Shown here: one piece after another, positions 46,176 through 55,482 of the stretch
Numbering within the stretch: the first letter of the stretch is position 1
How the letters are laid out: each line of letters opens with the position of its first letter
From: Dokdonella sp.
Lineage (GTDB): Bacteria > Pseudomonadota > Gammaproteobacteria > Xanthomonadales > Rhodanobacteraceae
Assembly: GCA_016712865.1 (NCBI GenBank)
Contig: JADJQH010000002.1
Span: forward strand, 1,364,001 to 1,428,000
Length of the DNA stretch: 64,000 nt
Direction of reading: 5' to 3'
The notes under the pieces: generated by a model
What the model was told of the DNA's origin: nothing
The model's input: only the letters and a program-made list of their open reading frames with translations
Database searches by the model: none
Position numbers and translations under genes: made by a program

Positions 46176-48392
46176 TTGTTTCGTCATCTTCTGGCTGCAC
46201 TTCTCGCATTCGGCGCGCTTTGCGCAAGCGCCAAGGCGCAGGAACAGGATGGCTTGCTGCCGGTCGAGCAGGCCTATGTGCTGAATGCGGAAATCGCCCC
46301 CAGCGGTGATCGCGTCAACCTGCATTGGCAGATCGCCAAGGATTATTTCCTCTACCGGGGTCGCACCAAGGTCAAGACGGATCAGCCCGGCCTCAACCTG
46401 GGCACGCTCGATTTGCCACCCGGAAAGCCGAAGCAGGACGAGTTTTTCGGTGCGGTGGAGATCTACCACGACGCGTTGAGCGGCAGTGTGCCCTTCACCC
46501 TGGACGATGCCACCGCGCAAACCGTGAACCTCACCGTCACCGTGCAGGGCTGTCACGAGACCGATCCGCAGATCTGCTATCCGCCGCATCCGGTGAAGCT
46601 CTCCTTGCCGCGCCCGAGTATTGCGCAAGGGGCAGCGCTGAGTCCGCTGGCCAGCAAGCTGATGGCAGCCAATTCGCCTTCGTCACTGCTCGAAGCTGCC
46701 GACGCCGACGTGACCCTGCCGCCGGAACAGGCGTTCGTTTTCGAAGCCATCGCCATGAGTCCCACCGAAATCCTGGCGCGCTGGACCATGCCCAAGGGCT
46801 ACTACCTGTATCGCGACCGCAGTTCGGTTGCGGTCAGCGATGGGCGCGACGTGGTCGCTGGCAAGGCAACCTGGCCACAGGGCGTGGATCATGTCGACGA
46901 GCATTTCGGCAGCGTCGTCGTCTACTACGACCAGGTGGAATTGCCGGTTGCCATCCAGCGTGGTGATGGCAAGGCACAAACCATCCAGCTCACCGGCGAA
47001 TTCCAGGGCTGCAAGGAAAACGGCATCTGCTATCCGGTGATGCAGCGCACGGTCAGCATCGATCTGGAGACGGCCAGCGCCGAACAACTGGCTGCGGCGG
47101 CGAAGTCCTTTGTTCCGGCATCCCAAACAACGGCAGCCGATGCAGTCAAACCCCTGGCCGACAACGCGCTGCGCAGCCAAGCTCCGCACACGGCTTCGAT
47201 CAGCGTGCCCTTGGCCTTGCTGTTTGCCTTGCTTGGCGGACTCATCCTCAACCTGATGCCCTGCGTGTTGCCGGTGCTGTCGTTCAAGGTGATGGGCCTG
47301 GCCCAGAGTGGTGAAAGCCTGGCCAAGGCGCGCAGCCATGCGCTCTGGTACACGCTGGGCGTGCTGGTGTCGTTTGCCGCGCTGGGCTTGCTGGTGATTG
47401 CGCTGCGCGCGGCCGGCCAGGCCCTCGGCTGGGGTTTCCAGCTGCAGCAACCCGGATTCGTTGCCGTGCTGGTGTATGTGCTGATCGCGGTGGGTCTGAG
47501 TCTGTCCGGCGTATTCAGCATCGGCGCGGGCCTCGCCGGCAGTGGCCAGCAGTTGACTCAAAAGTCCGGCCCGGCCGGCGATTTCTTCACCGGCGTGCTG
47601 GCCTGCGTGGTGGCCAGCCCGTGCACGGCACCGTTCATGGGGCCGGCGCTGGCGCTGGCCTTTGCATCCTCGTCAGTGACTGCGCTTTTCATCTTCCTCG
47701 CATTGGGCCTGGGGCTGGCCCTGCCGTTCCTGTTGATCGGCTACATCCCCGCCCTGGCCTCGCGCCTGCCGAAACCCGGCGCATGGATGGAAACCTTCAA
47801 GCAGGTGCTGGCATTCCCGATGTATCTCACCGCCGTTTGGCTGGTGTGGGTGCTGGGCAAGCAGCGCGGCGTGGATGCGATCGGTTGGGTGCTGGCCGGT
47901 GCGGTGTTGCTGGCACTTGGCCTGTGGTGGTGGGAACGCAGGCGCTTCAAGGAGGGCTTCGTTTCGCGCGCATTGGCCGTGCTGGTGATCCTGGCCTCGC
48001 TGGCGCCGGTGTGGGTGGTCAGCCGCATGGCGCCGATGGCCACGCTCGCCCACGATGAATCCGCACTCGCCTATTCGAAACCCAGGCTGGCCGAGCTGCG
48101 TGAGGCAGGGCGCACCGTGTTCGTCAACATGACCGCCGACTGGTGCGTGACCTGCAAGGCCAACGAGAAAGCCGTGCTCGGTACCGCCCATTTCAACGAT
48201 CTGCTGCAACAGTCCAATGCCGTCTACATGAAAGGGGACTGGACCAATGTCGATCCGGAAATCACCGCCTTCCTGCAGGAGCATGGCGCGGTGGGCGTGC
48301 CGCTGTACGTGGTGTTTCATGGCGGCGAAGAAGGCGAAGTGCTGCCCACCGTGCTGACTTCGGACATCGTCGAAGCCGCGTTGGCGAAATAG
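46176..48392 (+). CDS. dsbD: Thiol:disulfide interchange protein DsbD with duplicated N-terminal domain
   Basis: A 738-residue inner-membrane reductase that carries electrons from cytoplasmic thioredoxin to the periplasm. It has a signal peptide (1-21), two tandem DsbD-alpha-like domains (Cys126/Cys134 and Cys279/Cys285), the eight-helix core with MPCVLP (Cys363) and ACVVASPCTAP (Cys483), and a C-terminal thioredoxin domain with DWCVTCK (Cys657/Cys660). E. coli DsbD has one N-terminal domain. The TTG at 46176 is chosen because the signal peptide begins there and TTGGAG precedes it; upstream Met codons lie in the end of cutA. The tlpA-like gene follows after 4 bases. Confidence 0.95.
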   Translation: MFRHLLAALLAFGALCASAKAQEQDGLLPVEQAYVLNAEIAPSGDRVNLHWQIAKDYFLYRGRTKVKTDQPGLNLGTLDLPPGKPKQDEFFGAVEIYHDALSGSVPFTLDDATAQTVNLTVTVQGCHETDPQICYPPHPVKLSLPRPSIAQGAALSPLASKLMAANSPSSLLEAADADVTLPPEQAFVFEAIAMSPTEILARWTMPKGYYLYRDRSSVAVSDGRDVVAGKATWPQGVDHVDEHFGSVVVYYDQVELPVAIQRGDGKAQTIQLTGEFQGCKENGICYPVMQRTVSIDLETASAEQLAAAAKSFVPASQTTAADAVKPLADNALRSQAPHTASISVPLALLFALLGGLILNLMPCVLPVLSFKVMGLAQSGESLAKARSHALWYTLGVLVSFAALGLLVIALRAAGQALGWGFQLQQPGFVAVLVYVLIAVGLSLSGVFSIGAGLAGSGQQLTQKSGPAGDFFTGVLACVVASPCTAPFMGPALALAFASSSVTALFIFLALGLGLALPFLLIGYIPALASRLPKPGAWMETFKQVLAFPMYLTAVWLVWVLGKQRGVDAIGWVLAGAVLLALGLWWWERRRFKEGFVSRALAVLVILASLAPVWVVSRMAPMATLAHDESALAYSKPRLAELREAGRTVFVNMTADWCVTCKANEKAVLGTAHFNDLLQQSNAVYMKGDWTNVDPEITAFLQEHGAVGVPLYVVFHGGEEGEVLPTVLTSDIVEAALAK

Positions 48393-48396
48393 GCGC

Positions 48397-48960
48397 ATGT
48401 TCAATCGCACCAACCTGCTGATCATCCTGCTGGCCTTTGCCAGCGCCGGCACGGGGCTCGGCTTGAGCTTTCTGCTGCGTCCCCATCCCGTGGCCCCGGC
48501 GGCGGAGGCCGGTTCGGCGCAGTCGCGCGTTGTCGCCATCGGCCAGCGCCCGGATGCCATCAGCCTGCCGGATCGCGAGGGAAGCACGCGCCGGCTCGAC
48601 GAATGGACGGGCAAACTGCTGGTGGTGAATTTCTGGGCCAGTTGGTGTGGTCCGTGTCGCGACGAAATGCCCCTGTTCGAAAACCTGCATCAGCAAATGG
48701 CCGAGCAGAAGCTGGCCGTGATCGGCATTGCCTCGGAATCGGCGGAAGACGCGCTTGGGTTCCTCGCCCAGAATCCGGTGAGCTACCCGATCCTCATCAA
48801 TGCGCCCGATGACCCGCGCGATGTTTCGCGACACCTCGGCAATACCCATAGCGTGCTGCCATACACGGTGCTGATCGATCGCAACGGCGTGCTCGCAGCG
48901 ACACATATCGGCAGCTTCAGCGAACAATCGCTGCGCGACTGGATCGCGCCGTTTCTCTGA
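48397..48960 (+). CDS. TlpA/ResA-like membrane-anchored thioredoxin
   Basis: A 187-residue protein: one N-terminal membrane anchor (about 6-27), then a periplasmic thioredoxin fold of the AhpC-TSA/Redoxin type with VNFWASWCGPCRDEMP (Cys84, Cys87). Such proteins reduce specific partners, for example in cytochrome c maturation, using electrons from DsbD. It begins 4 bases after dsbD, so the pair is almost certainly one transcript and DsbD is its probable electron donor. Confidence 0.9.
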   Translation: MFNRTNLLIILLAFASAGTGLGLSFLLRPHPVAPAAEAGSAQSRVVAIGQRPDAISLPDREGSTRRLDEWTGKLLVVNFWASWCGPCRDEMPLFENLHQQMAEQKLAVIGIASESAEDALGFLAQNPVSYPILINAPDDPRDVSRHLGNTHSVLPYTVLIDRNGVLAATHIGSFSEQSLRDWIAPFL

Positions 48961-48975
48961 ACGACACGAAGGTAG

Positions 48976-49199
48976 CCAGCCGAGCAAGCTCGGCTCTACC
49001 CAAGCGCCGGGGCTCCCGAACCCAAGGTAGAGCGGAGCTTGCTCCGCTTGCTGGACGTCACAAGCCGAGCAAGCTCGGCTCTACGAAAGCGACGCACCCT
49101 GTAGAGCGGAGCTTGCTCCGCTTGCTGGACGTCACAAGCCGAGCAAGCTCGGCACTACGAAAGCGACGCACCCTGTAGAGCGGAGCTTGCTCCGCTTGC
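48976..49199. repeat. GAGCTTGCTC hairpin cluster upstream of the dehydrogenase
   Basis: Six hairpins in alternating orientation (AGCCGAGCAAGCTCGGCT and GAGCGGAGCTTGCTCCGC) at about 48978-49198, separated by GGACGTCACA or GAAAGCGACGCACCC linkers. It is the same family as at 3563 and 42164. The remainder of the 304-base gap is the leader of the dehydrogenase gene. Confidence 0.85.
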
Positions 49200-49264
49200 G
49201 CCACCTTGCGTCGCGGACACGCTTGGCGCAGGCTTTGGCGTCCATCGAATCGCGGAGCTTACAC

Positions 49265-50305
49265 TTGAGTACACCCGCCTATGCTGCGGCCAGCGCCGGC
49301 GCCGCGCTTGCTCCCTGGTCCATCGAACGGCGCGCACCCGGTGCGCACGATGTGCAAATCGAGATTGCCTACTGCGGCGTGTGCCATTCGGACATCCACC
49401 AGGCCCGCGGCGAGTGGGGTGGCGGCATTTTCCCGATGGTGCCCGGCCACGAAATCGTCGGACATGTCGGTGCCGTGGGCAGCGCGGTCACCCGCTTCAA
49501 GGTGGGCGATGCGGTAGGCGTCGGCTGCTTTGTCGATTCCTGCCGCGAGTGCGCGTCCTGCCACGACGGTGTCGAGCAGTACTGCACGAACGGCATGACC
49601 GTGACCTACAACGGTTACGAGCGCGGCACGCAGACACCGACCTATGGCGGCTATTCAACCCGCGTCGTGGTGGATGAAAACTATGTGCTGCGCGTTCCCG
49701 CCGGCATTCCGCTGGATCGCGCCGCACCGCTGCTGTGCGCGGGCATTACCGTGTACTCGCCCTTGCGCCACTATGGCCTGAAGGCAGGTCAGCAGATTGC
49801 CGTGGTGGGCCTCGGTGGCTTGGGTCACATGGGCGTGAAGATTGCGCGCGCCATGGGTGCCAAGGTCACCGTGCTCAGCACCTCGCCCGGCAAACGCGAC
49901 GATGCCCTTGCGCTTGGCGCCGATGGCTTTGCCGCGACCCGCGAGCCGGCCACCTTCCGCACGTTGGCGGGTCGCTTCGACTTCATTCTCGACACGGTTT
50001 CCGCGGCGCACGACTACAACGCCTACCTGAACTTGCTCAAGCGAGATGGCACGATGATCCTGGTCGGCATGCCCGATCAACCGGTGCCGCTTGCCGCCGG
50101 CGCGCTGATCATGGGGCGCAAGCGCCTGGTCGGTTCGCTCATCGGTGGCATCCGCGAAACCCAGGAGATGCTCGACTTCTGCGCCACCCACAATGTGGCT
50201 TCGGATATCGAACTGATCCCGGCGGCCCGGATCAACGAAGCCTACGAACGCATGATCAAGGGCGATGTGCGCTACCGCTTCGTCATCGACTGCGCGAGTT
50301 TCTGA
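49265..50305 (+). CDS. Zinc-dependent NAD(P) alcohol dehydrogenase (YahK/AdhA-like)
   Basis: A 346-residue medium-chain dehydrogenase of the cinnamyl-alcohol/YahK subgroup. CGVCHSD (Cys40) and GHE (His62) with Cys at about 163 bind catalytic zinc; Cys93, 96, 99 and 107 bind structural zinc. GLGGLGHMG (about 187-195) is the dinucleotide loop. It would interconvert aldehydes and alcohols. TTG at 49265 is chosen as start (GGAG 7 bases upstream, family N-terminus MSTPAYAA); the earlier in-frame Met lies in the repeat cluster. It interrupts the backbone between the tlpA-like gene and aroQ. Confidence 0.93.
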   Translation: MSTPAYAAASAGAALAPWSIERRAPGAHDVQIEIAYCGVCHSDIHQARGEWGGGIFPMVPGHEIVGHVGAVGSAVTRFKVGDAVGVGCFVDSCRECASCHDGVEQYCTNGMTVTYNGYERGTQTPTYGGYSTRVVVDENYVLRVPAGIPLDRAAPLLCAGITVYSPLRHYGLKAGQQIAVVGLGGLGHMGVKIARAMGAKVTVLSTSPGKRDDALALGADGFAATREPATFRTLAGRFDFILDTVSAAHDYNAYLNLLKRDGTMILVGMPDQPVPLAAGALIMGRKRLVGSLIGGIRETQEMLDFCATHNVASDIELIPAARINEAYERMIKGDVRYRFVIDCASF

Positions 50306-50380
50306 AGATCCATCCCAGCTATTGATTGCCAGAACGGGATTGAGTCCGAGTGCGCTGAAAGCAAGCGCTTCTCGGCTGAA

Positions 50381-50965
50381 TCAAACGCGCGTCCGGCGAG
50401 CGCTGGCGGCCGCAGCGACCAGCAATATAGCAAGCGACAGCAATGCGAATGATGACAAGGTTGGAATCGCGCGCGCTGAATCGACGCCACGGCGCAGCGT
50501 GACGACACTTACATTGTTGGCGGGATTGAGATCCTGATAGGAAGAAGGCAAGTACAGCCCAAACGTCCACATGTCGGGCGCGGCCGAACCCACTGGAAGG
50601 GTGAGGTGACAAGTTCTTGTTTCACCAATTCCAATGGGACCTCCGAACGTTGGAATCCAATTGTAGTAATAGTAAACGGTCTTTCCATCTGCAACGACTA
50701 GCCCTAGATGCTGACAGTCAGATGTGCCGAGACCAAGATTGAATTCGCTAGTAAATTGAGAACTGGTTGCAACAAACGTCGGGACGATTTCTGGGCCGTG
50801 GTTTGTAACAGATAACGTGAATACAACGGGTTGCCCTGTGACTAGCTCGCTGTTCGGCTCAGCGACGAGATGCACGGCTACATCAGAAGGAATTACAACG
50901 GAGCCGCCCCAGGCCGACGCGGCGATACACAGCAGGACCAATCCGAGTGTGCTGCGGACGAACAT
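50381..50965 (-). CDS. Secreted protein with IPTL-CTERM sorting signal
   Basis: A 194-residue protein. A signal peptide (1-20) is followed by a beta-sandwich resembling DUF11/CARDB-type modules (VVFTLSVTNHGPEIVPTF, LNPANNVSVVTL). The end is IPTLSSFALL, a hydrophobic helix and a basic ARRTRV tail: the three-part IPTL-CTERM signal, which is recognised by a membrane sorting protease. No such protease is encoded in the window. Its ATG directly follows the TAG of the metallopeptidase gene, so the two are co-translated. Confidence 0.78.
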   Translation of the reverse strand: MFVRSTLGLVLLCIAASAWGGSVVIPSDVAVHLVAEPNSELVTGQPVVFTLSVTNHGPEIVPTFVATSSQFTSEFNLGLGTSDCQHLGLVVADGKTVYYYYNWIPTFGGPIGIGETRTCHLTLPVGSAAPDMWTFGLYLPSSYQDLNPANNVSVVTLRRGVDSARAIPTLSSFALLSLAILLVAAAASARRTRV

Positions 50966-52324
50966 CTATTCGAACCCATCCGCAAAAATACGATCCACAC
51001 TGCTCCGCCAATGCCAGGCGTACGGCGAGACCAATGCAATAACCCGCGCATTTTCTTCGTTGACGCCCCCCGTATGGAAAAGAACGCCATCCACGAAAAT
51101 GTCGACCTGGTCGTTGGCATAATGAAGCACCGTCGGGCACTCGCCCTCGCACTCGGGGTCGGGTGGCTGGGCATCGAACTTGTATGACAGCAGGCTACGA
51201 TGGCCCCCCTTCTTGGATGCCATGGGGTTCTCCCAATGGGCCTGCGCCCACGGTACCAGCGGCGTCGTATTGCTGTTGCTCTCGGGATTGTGGTTGCCGC
51301 CGAGGATATGCCCGAATTCATGCTGGAACGAATAATCGCCCAGATCGCAGTCACGCACGCTGACACCGAGAGCAAATTCGGCAAAGCCCGCCGGCTGCGG
51401 AGCACCGCCAAATCCAGGCGTGTAGGCTTTTCCGCAGTTGCCTTGCGACTTGGATTCCCGCACCAACATGACGATATCCGCGCCCCAGTAGTCGCGAATA
51501 TTGACTGGCAGTGAAGTTCCGTCGAGGCCTTGCAAATACAGCAAGTCTTCACCCATCGTCTCCGTCTCGCCACGCGGCACTTCCTGCGCATGCACCAAGT
51601 GCACACCCGTCAACGGAAAGCCGGTTTGGCTGCTGGCACTGTTGATCATCGCCTGCTGGGTCTGGTCGGCGAGATGCTGCATTGCCATTTGCACGTTGGC
51701 GCTGCCGACGGTCTGGGTCACCGTCGGCGTGTACAAGATCAGCACATCGATGCGGTCGTCCAGCAATGGCGTGAACGGCTGATCCAGAGACGAGAATTCT
51801 TCCGGCAAGGCCATTGGCGGACTGCCGTTTACCGTCGCCACATCGTCCATGGCTTCTGGAGGCGTGTTCCCAAACACATGGCGGGTCAGGCGCGCGCCGG
51901 TTGGCGACAGGGCGATCCGGTAACTGCCATCCACGCAGGAAATGGTCCCCATCAGGCGATTCTGGTATGCCGTGAAGATGGCACTGCAGCCGTCACCGTG
52001 ACCTGACCAGACGAACGCGCCCGGGCCTCGAATTTGTCCGCGATCTCGAGTGAGTGTGGAAATGCCTCGATCGGGCAGGTTCAGATCGATCCAGTCCGGC
52101 AAGTCCGCCAACCTATCCACGTTCATCTCAACCGGCCATTCCGTCGCCGCTGAGGGACTCGCCCATGCGCCAGGTATCTCGGAGACACCCACGCTTCTGA
52201 ACACCAGCGATGATGGCGGCTCACCCAAGCCCACCCATTCCAGCTCGACCGTTGCCAAAATCGGCGTCGACGCCAGCGCGAACACGAGTCCGACGACCGA
52301 TGAAAATTTACGTTTCCTTTTCAT
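50966..52324 (-). CDS. Secreted metzincin-type metallopeptidase with IFADGFE tag
   Basis: A 452-residue exported zinc protease. A signal peptide (about 1-25) is followed by a propeptide-like region and a reprolysin-like catalytic domain with HEFGHILGGNH (His335, Glu336, His339, His345). After it, SLLSYKF lies where metzincins have the Met-turn, with Leu in place of Met. The protein ends SVDRIFADGFE, the cleanest form of the tag in the window. The start at 52324 is the Met before the signal peptide. The IPTL-CTERM gene begins at the next base after its stop, suggesting partnership, for example substrate, inhibitor or anchor (inference). Confidence 0.85.
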   Translation of the reverse strand: MKRKRKFSSVVGLVFALASTPILATVELEWVGLGEPPSSLVFRSVGVSEIPGAWASPSAATEWPVEMNVDRLADLPDWIDLNLPDRGISTLTRDRGQIRGPGAFVWSGHGDGCSAIFTAYQNRLMGTISCVDGSYRIALSPTGARLTRHVFGNTPPEAMDDVATVNGSPPMALPEEFSSLDQPFTPLLDDRIDVLILYTPTVTQTVGSANVQMAMQHLADQTQQAMINSASSQTGFPLTGVHLVHAQEVPRGETETMGEDLLYLQGLDGTSLPVNIRDYWGADIVMLVRESKSQGNCGKAYTPGFGGAPQPAGFAEFALGVSVRDCDLGDYSFQHEFGHILGGNHNPESNSNTTPLVPWAQAHWENPMASKKGGHRSLLSYKFDAQPPDPECEGECPTVLHYANDQVDIFVDGVLFHTGGVNEENARVIALVSPYAWHWRSSVDRIFADGFE

Positions 52325-52683
52325 CGCAATCTCCAGAGTGTTATATCTAGTCAGGCTACGCCGCAGGCTGGGCCCAAGCAAGCATGCGCTGCAAGGACAA
52401 GGCGATGACCCAATCCGCGCCCAAACCACACTTCACGTTTTGGCCCACCCCTCAGTCAGGCACCGACACGCTCCTTGACCGGACCGTGGCGGAATCCGCC
52501 GTGCTGGAGCGCAGTTCACGGCTATTCGTTATGAGGAATGCCGAGCGCATGCAATCCGTATACCCGGCGGAGCGATACACGCTGAATTTCGGCGATCTTC
52601 GCCGAACTGGACAGTATGGTTGACTTCCGGGACACTAGGCCGCTGTTTGAACGGGCCGGGTGTCGGCCCCGGCCGGAAACCCG
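52325..52683. other. Gene-poor stretch with a doubtful 73-codon ORF
   Basis: The region between the metallopeptidase and aroQ contains one plus-strand frame at 52405-52623, beginning MTQSAPKPHFTFWP. That opening is reminiscent of the N-terminus of long-chain acyl-CoA synthetases, but the rest does not continue as such a protein, so it may be a remnant or chance. An AT-rich GATATAACAC near 52340 on the minus strand could be part of the metallopeptidase promoter. Nothing else was seen. Confidence 0.3.
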
Positions 52684-53127
52684 ATGGCAAGCATTCTCGT
52701 CCTGCATGGGCCCAACCTCAACCTGCTCGGCAGCCGCGAGCCGGACGTGTACGGCCGCACCAGTCTGGCTGTGATCGATGCCGCCCTGGCGGAGCGGGCG
52801 CGGCAGGCCGGGCATGCCCTTGCCAGTTTCCAGTCCAATGCCGAGCATGCCCTGATCGAACGGGTGCAGGCGGCGGCGCACGATGGCACCGACTGGATCC
52901 TGATCAACCCGGCCGGCTACACCCACACCAGCGTGGCCCTGCGCGATGCGCTGGCGGCGGTGGCCATTCCCTTCATCGAGGTGCACCTGTCCAACGTGCA
53001 CGCACGCGAGGCGTTCCGTCGACAGTCGTATTTCAGTGACATCGCCGCCGGCGTCATCTGCGGTTTCGGTGCCGACAGTTATTCCCTGGCGCTGGACGCG
53101 ATCCTGCGCCGCCTGGGTTCTCCCTAA
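52684..53127 (+). CDS. aroQ: Type II 3-dehydroquinate dehydratase
   Basis: A 147-residue shikimate-pathway enzyme that dehydrates 3-dehydroquinate to 3-dehydroshikimate. [18 protein letters not shown] contains the catalytic Tyr23, [10 protein letters not shown] the substrate loop, and EVHLSN the catalytic His101. Family members are dodecamers. The ATG at 52684 gives the standard N-terminus; a GTG eight codons earlier is also in frame. It precedes accB in the conserved backbone order. Confidence 0.97.
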   Translation: MASILVLHGPNLNLLGSREPDVYGRTSLAVIDAALAERARQAGHALASFQSNAEHALIERVQAAAHDGTDWILINPAGYTHTSVALRDALAAVAIPFIEVHLSNVHAREAFRRQSYFSDIAAGVICGFGADSYSLALDAILRRLGSP

Positions 53128-53187
53128 CGCATTCCCTTCAACCCGGCAACGCGCGTGGTCGCGCTGCCGCCCGTCAAGGCCATTCCC

Positions 53188-53664
53188 ATGGATCTACGCA
53201 AGATCAAGAAGCTCATCGACCTGCTGGAAGAGTCCAACCTTTCGGAACTGGAGATCAAGGAAGGCGAGGAAATCGTCCGTCTTTCGCGCTACCCGAAGAA
53301 CATGACGCCGGCCATGGCGCAGCCGCTTGCAGCGCCACCGGCAGTGAGCCACGCCGCAGCCGCACCGGCACCGGTGGCAGCCAGCGCCGGCCCCGCGCCT
53401 GCGGCGAGCCCCGCTGCCGACCTTCCCGCAGGCAACACCGTGCGTTCGCCCATGGTCGGCACCTTTTACGCCTCGGCCAATCCCGATGCGCCGCCATTCG
53501 TGAAAGTCGGCCAGAAGGTCAAGGTCGGCGACACCCTCGGCATCATCGAAGCCATGAAGATGTTCAACCAGATCGAAGCCGATGTGGCCGGTACCGTGCT
53601 GGCGGTGCTGGTGGAAAGCGGTCACCCGGTGGAATTCGACGAACCGTTGTTTGTGATTGGCTGA
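53188..53664 (+). CDS. accB: Biotin carboxyl carrier protein of acetyl-CoA carboxylase
   Basis: A 158-residue carrier: N-terminal helix ([20 protein letters not shown]), an Ala/Pro-rich linker (about 45-80), and a biotinyl domain with EAMKM, where Lys124 is biotinylated by BirA. It shuttles carboxybiotin from AccC to the carboxyltransferase in fatty acid synthesis. The start at 53188 is the family N-terminus. accC normally follows directly; here a four-helix-bundle gene lies between them. Confidence 0.98.
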   Translation: MDLRKIKKLIDLLEESNLSELEIKEGEEIVRLSRYPKNMTPAMAQPLAAPPAVSHAAAAPAPVAASAGPAPAASPAADLPAGNTVRSPMVGTFYASANPDAPPFVKVGQKVKVGDTLGIIEAMKMFNQIEADVAGTVLAVLVESGHPVEFDEPLFVIG

Positions 53665-53669
53665 ACAGC

Positions 53670-54108
53670 CGGGAATGGGGAATGGAGAATGGGGAATCGT
53701 TCAAGCGGGCCCACGAACGGCTCGAAGTTTGGCGAGACGCCATGACTCTTGTCGAGAAGGCTAATGGCTTGACGTCGGATTTTCCGGCCGATGAACGATT
53801 CGGATTGACTGCGCAGATTCGCCGCTCTGCCGTCAGCATCCCAACCAACATCGCAGAAGGAGCCGCGCGTCGATCTACCCAGGAGTACCTTCGGTTTCTC
53901 TCCATTGCGCGCGGTTCGCTCTCAGAAATGTCCACGCAGATCCAGATCGCGTCACGTCTCGGAAACATGAGTCCGGCATTGGAACTTGACGCCTTGATTG
54001 ACAGCACTTTCGCCAAACTCACGGCCCTCATGAATGCCTTGAACAAGCGGAGAGACTGAAGATGACCGCCGCTTCAAACCCATTCCCCATTCCCCATTCC
54101 CGATTCCC
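53670..54108. mobile_element. GGGAAT/ATTCCC-armed unit carrying a four-helix-bundle gene, inserted between accB and accC
   Basis: The left arm (53672-53697) is a run of GGGAATG/GGAGAATG units and the right arm (54078-54108) a run of CATTCCC units, inverted to each other. The single gene inside begins within the left arm, which supplies its first codons (MENGES). Short elements with the same arms but no gene occur at six other sites. Classing it as mobile is inference from structure and placement. Confidence 0.5.
53682..54059 (+). CDS. Four-helix bundle protein (23S rRNA intervening-sequence type)
   Basis: A 125-residue protein of the S23/TIGR02436 family: [20 protein letters not shown], then [20 protein letters not shown] and [16 protein letters not shown], the hallmark segments. 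Members are small helical bundles, first seen in intervening sequences of 23S rRNA genes; relatives accompany diversity-generating retroelements. Their function is not firmly known. The N-terminus is encoded by the repeat arm, whose GGGGA may serve as ribosome site. It interrupts the accB-accC operon in the same direction and may be co-transcribed. Confidence 0.85.
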   Translation: MENGESFKRAHERLEVWRDAMTLVEKANGLTSDFPADERFGLTAQIRRSAVSIPTNIAEGAARRSTQEYLRFLSIARGSLSEMSTQIQIASRLGNMSPALELDALIDSTFAKLTALMNALNKRRD

Positions 54109-55470
54109 ATGCTAGACAAAATCGTCATCGCCAATCGCGGCGAAATCGCCTTGCGCATCCTGCGTGCCTGCCATGTGCTCGGCATCAAGACCGTGGCCGT
54201 GCATTCCACGGTTGATCGCAACCTCAAGCATGTCGGCATGGCCGATGAGTCGGTTTGCATCGGTCCGGCGCCTGCGGCGGAGAGTTATCTCAACGTACCG
54301 GCGATCATTGCCGCGGCCGAGGTCACCGACGCCCAGGCCATACATCCCGGTTACGGGTTTCTTTCCGAGAACGCGGATTTCGCCGAGCGCGTGGAGCAGT
54401 CCGGTTTCATCTTCATCGGTCCGCGCGCCGACACCATCCGCATGATGGGCGACAAGGTCGAAGCGATCCGCGCCATGAAATCGGCCGGGGTGCCTTGCGT
54501 GCCAGGATCGGGCGGGCCGCTCGGCGATGACATCGTCGAGAACACGCGCATCGCGCGCGACATCGGCTACCCGGTGATCATCAAGGCAGCCGGTGGTGGT
54601 GGTGGTCGCGGCATGCGCGTGGTGCACACCGAGGCGCATCTGGGCAATGCCATCGGCATGACCAAGACCGAAGCCAAGGCCGCGTTCGGCAACGATCAGG
54701 TGTACATGGAGAAATTCCTGGAGAACCCGCGCCACGTGGAAATCCAGGTGCTCGCCGACGGACAAGGCAACGCCATCCATCTGGGCGAGCGTGATTGCTC
54801 GATGCAGCGTCGCCACCAGAAGGTGGTCGAGGAAGCACCCGCCCCCGGCATCAGCGAAGACGCGCGCCAGGCGATCGGCAAGGTTTGCGTCGATGCCTGC
54901 CTGCGCATCGGTTATCGCGGCGCCGGCACCTTCGAATTCCTCTACGAGGATGGCCGCTTCTACTTCATCGAGATGAACACGCGCATCCAGGTGGAGCATC
55001 CGGTCACCGAGATGATCACCGGCGTGGACCTGGTGCGTGAGCAATTGCTGATTGCCGCGGGCGAAAAACTTTCCATTCGCCAGGAAGACATCCACATCAC
55101 CGGCCACGCCATCGAATGCCGCATCAATGCCGAAGATCCGGACACCTTCATGCCCAGTCCGGGCCTGGTCAAGCGCTTCCTCGCCGCCGGCGGCCCCGGC
55201 GTGCGTACCGATACCCACATCTACGACGGCTACCGCATTCCACCCAACTACGATTCCATGATCGGCAAGCTGATCGTGCACGGGCGTGACCGCGCCACCG
55301 CCGTCGCGCGCATGCGCCAGGCGCTGGCCGAAGTGGTGATCGAAGGCGTCAAGACCAACCTGCCGCTGCAGATGCGCATCATGTCCGACGGCGGCTTCCA
55401 CAGCGGCGGCATGAATATCCATTACCTGGAAAAACGCATCGCCGAGAGCCGCGAATCGAGAATGGCTTGA
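54109..55470 (+). CDS. accC: Biotin carboxylase, AccC subunit of acetyl-CoA carboxylase
   Basis: A 453-residue ATP-grasp enzyme that carboxylates biotin on AccB with bicarbonate and [16 protein letters not shown] begins the preATP-grasp domain, [12 protein letters not shown] (about 159-170) is the glycine-rich ATP loop, and [16 protein letters not shown] contains the catalytic Glu and Arg residues. The ATG lies directly after the ATTCCC arm of the repeat unit and has no purine-rich ribosome site, so its translation may depend on coupling or on a different signal. Confidence 0.98.
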   Translation: MLDKIVIANRGEIALRILRACHVLGIKTVAVHSTVDRNLKHVGMADESVCIGPAPAAESYLNVPAIIAAAEVTDAQAIHPGYGFLSENADFAERVEQSGFIFIGPRADTIRMMGDKVEAIRAMKSAGVPCVPGSGGPLGDDIVENTRIARDIGYPVIIKAAGGGGGRGMRVVHTEAHLGNAIGMTKTEAKAAFGNDQVYMEKFLENPRHVEIQVLADGQGNAIHLGERDCSMQRRHQKVVEEAPAPGISEDARQAIGKVCVDACLRIGYRGAGTFEFLYEDGRFYFIEMNTRIQVEHPVTEMITGVDLVREQLLIAAGEKLSIRQEDIHITGHAIECRINAEDPDTFMPSPGLVKRFLAAGGPGVRTDTHIYDGYRIPPNYDSMIGKLIVHGRDRATAVARMRQALAEVVIEGVKTNLPLQMRIMSDGGFHSGGMNIHYLEKRIAESRESRMA

Positions 55471-55482
55471 AGGCCGGGATTC

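Noticed and set aside
52405-52623. Possible acyl-CoA synthetase remnant (PHFTFWP)
   Set aside because: Only one short motif fits; the rest does not resemble that family. Kept as a note within the intergenic entry.
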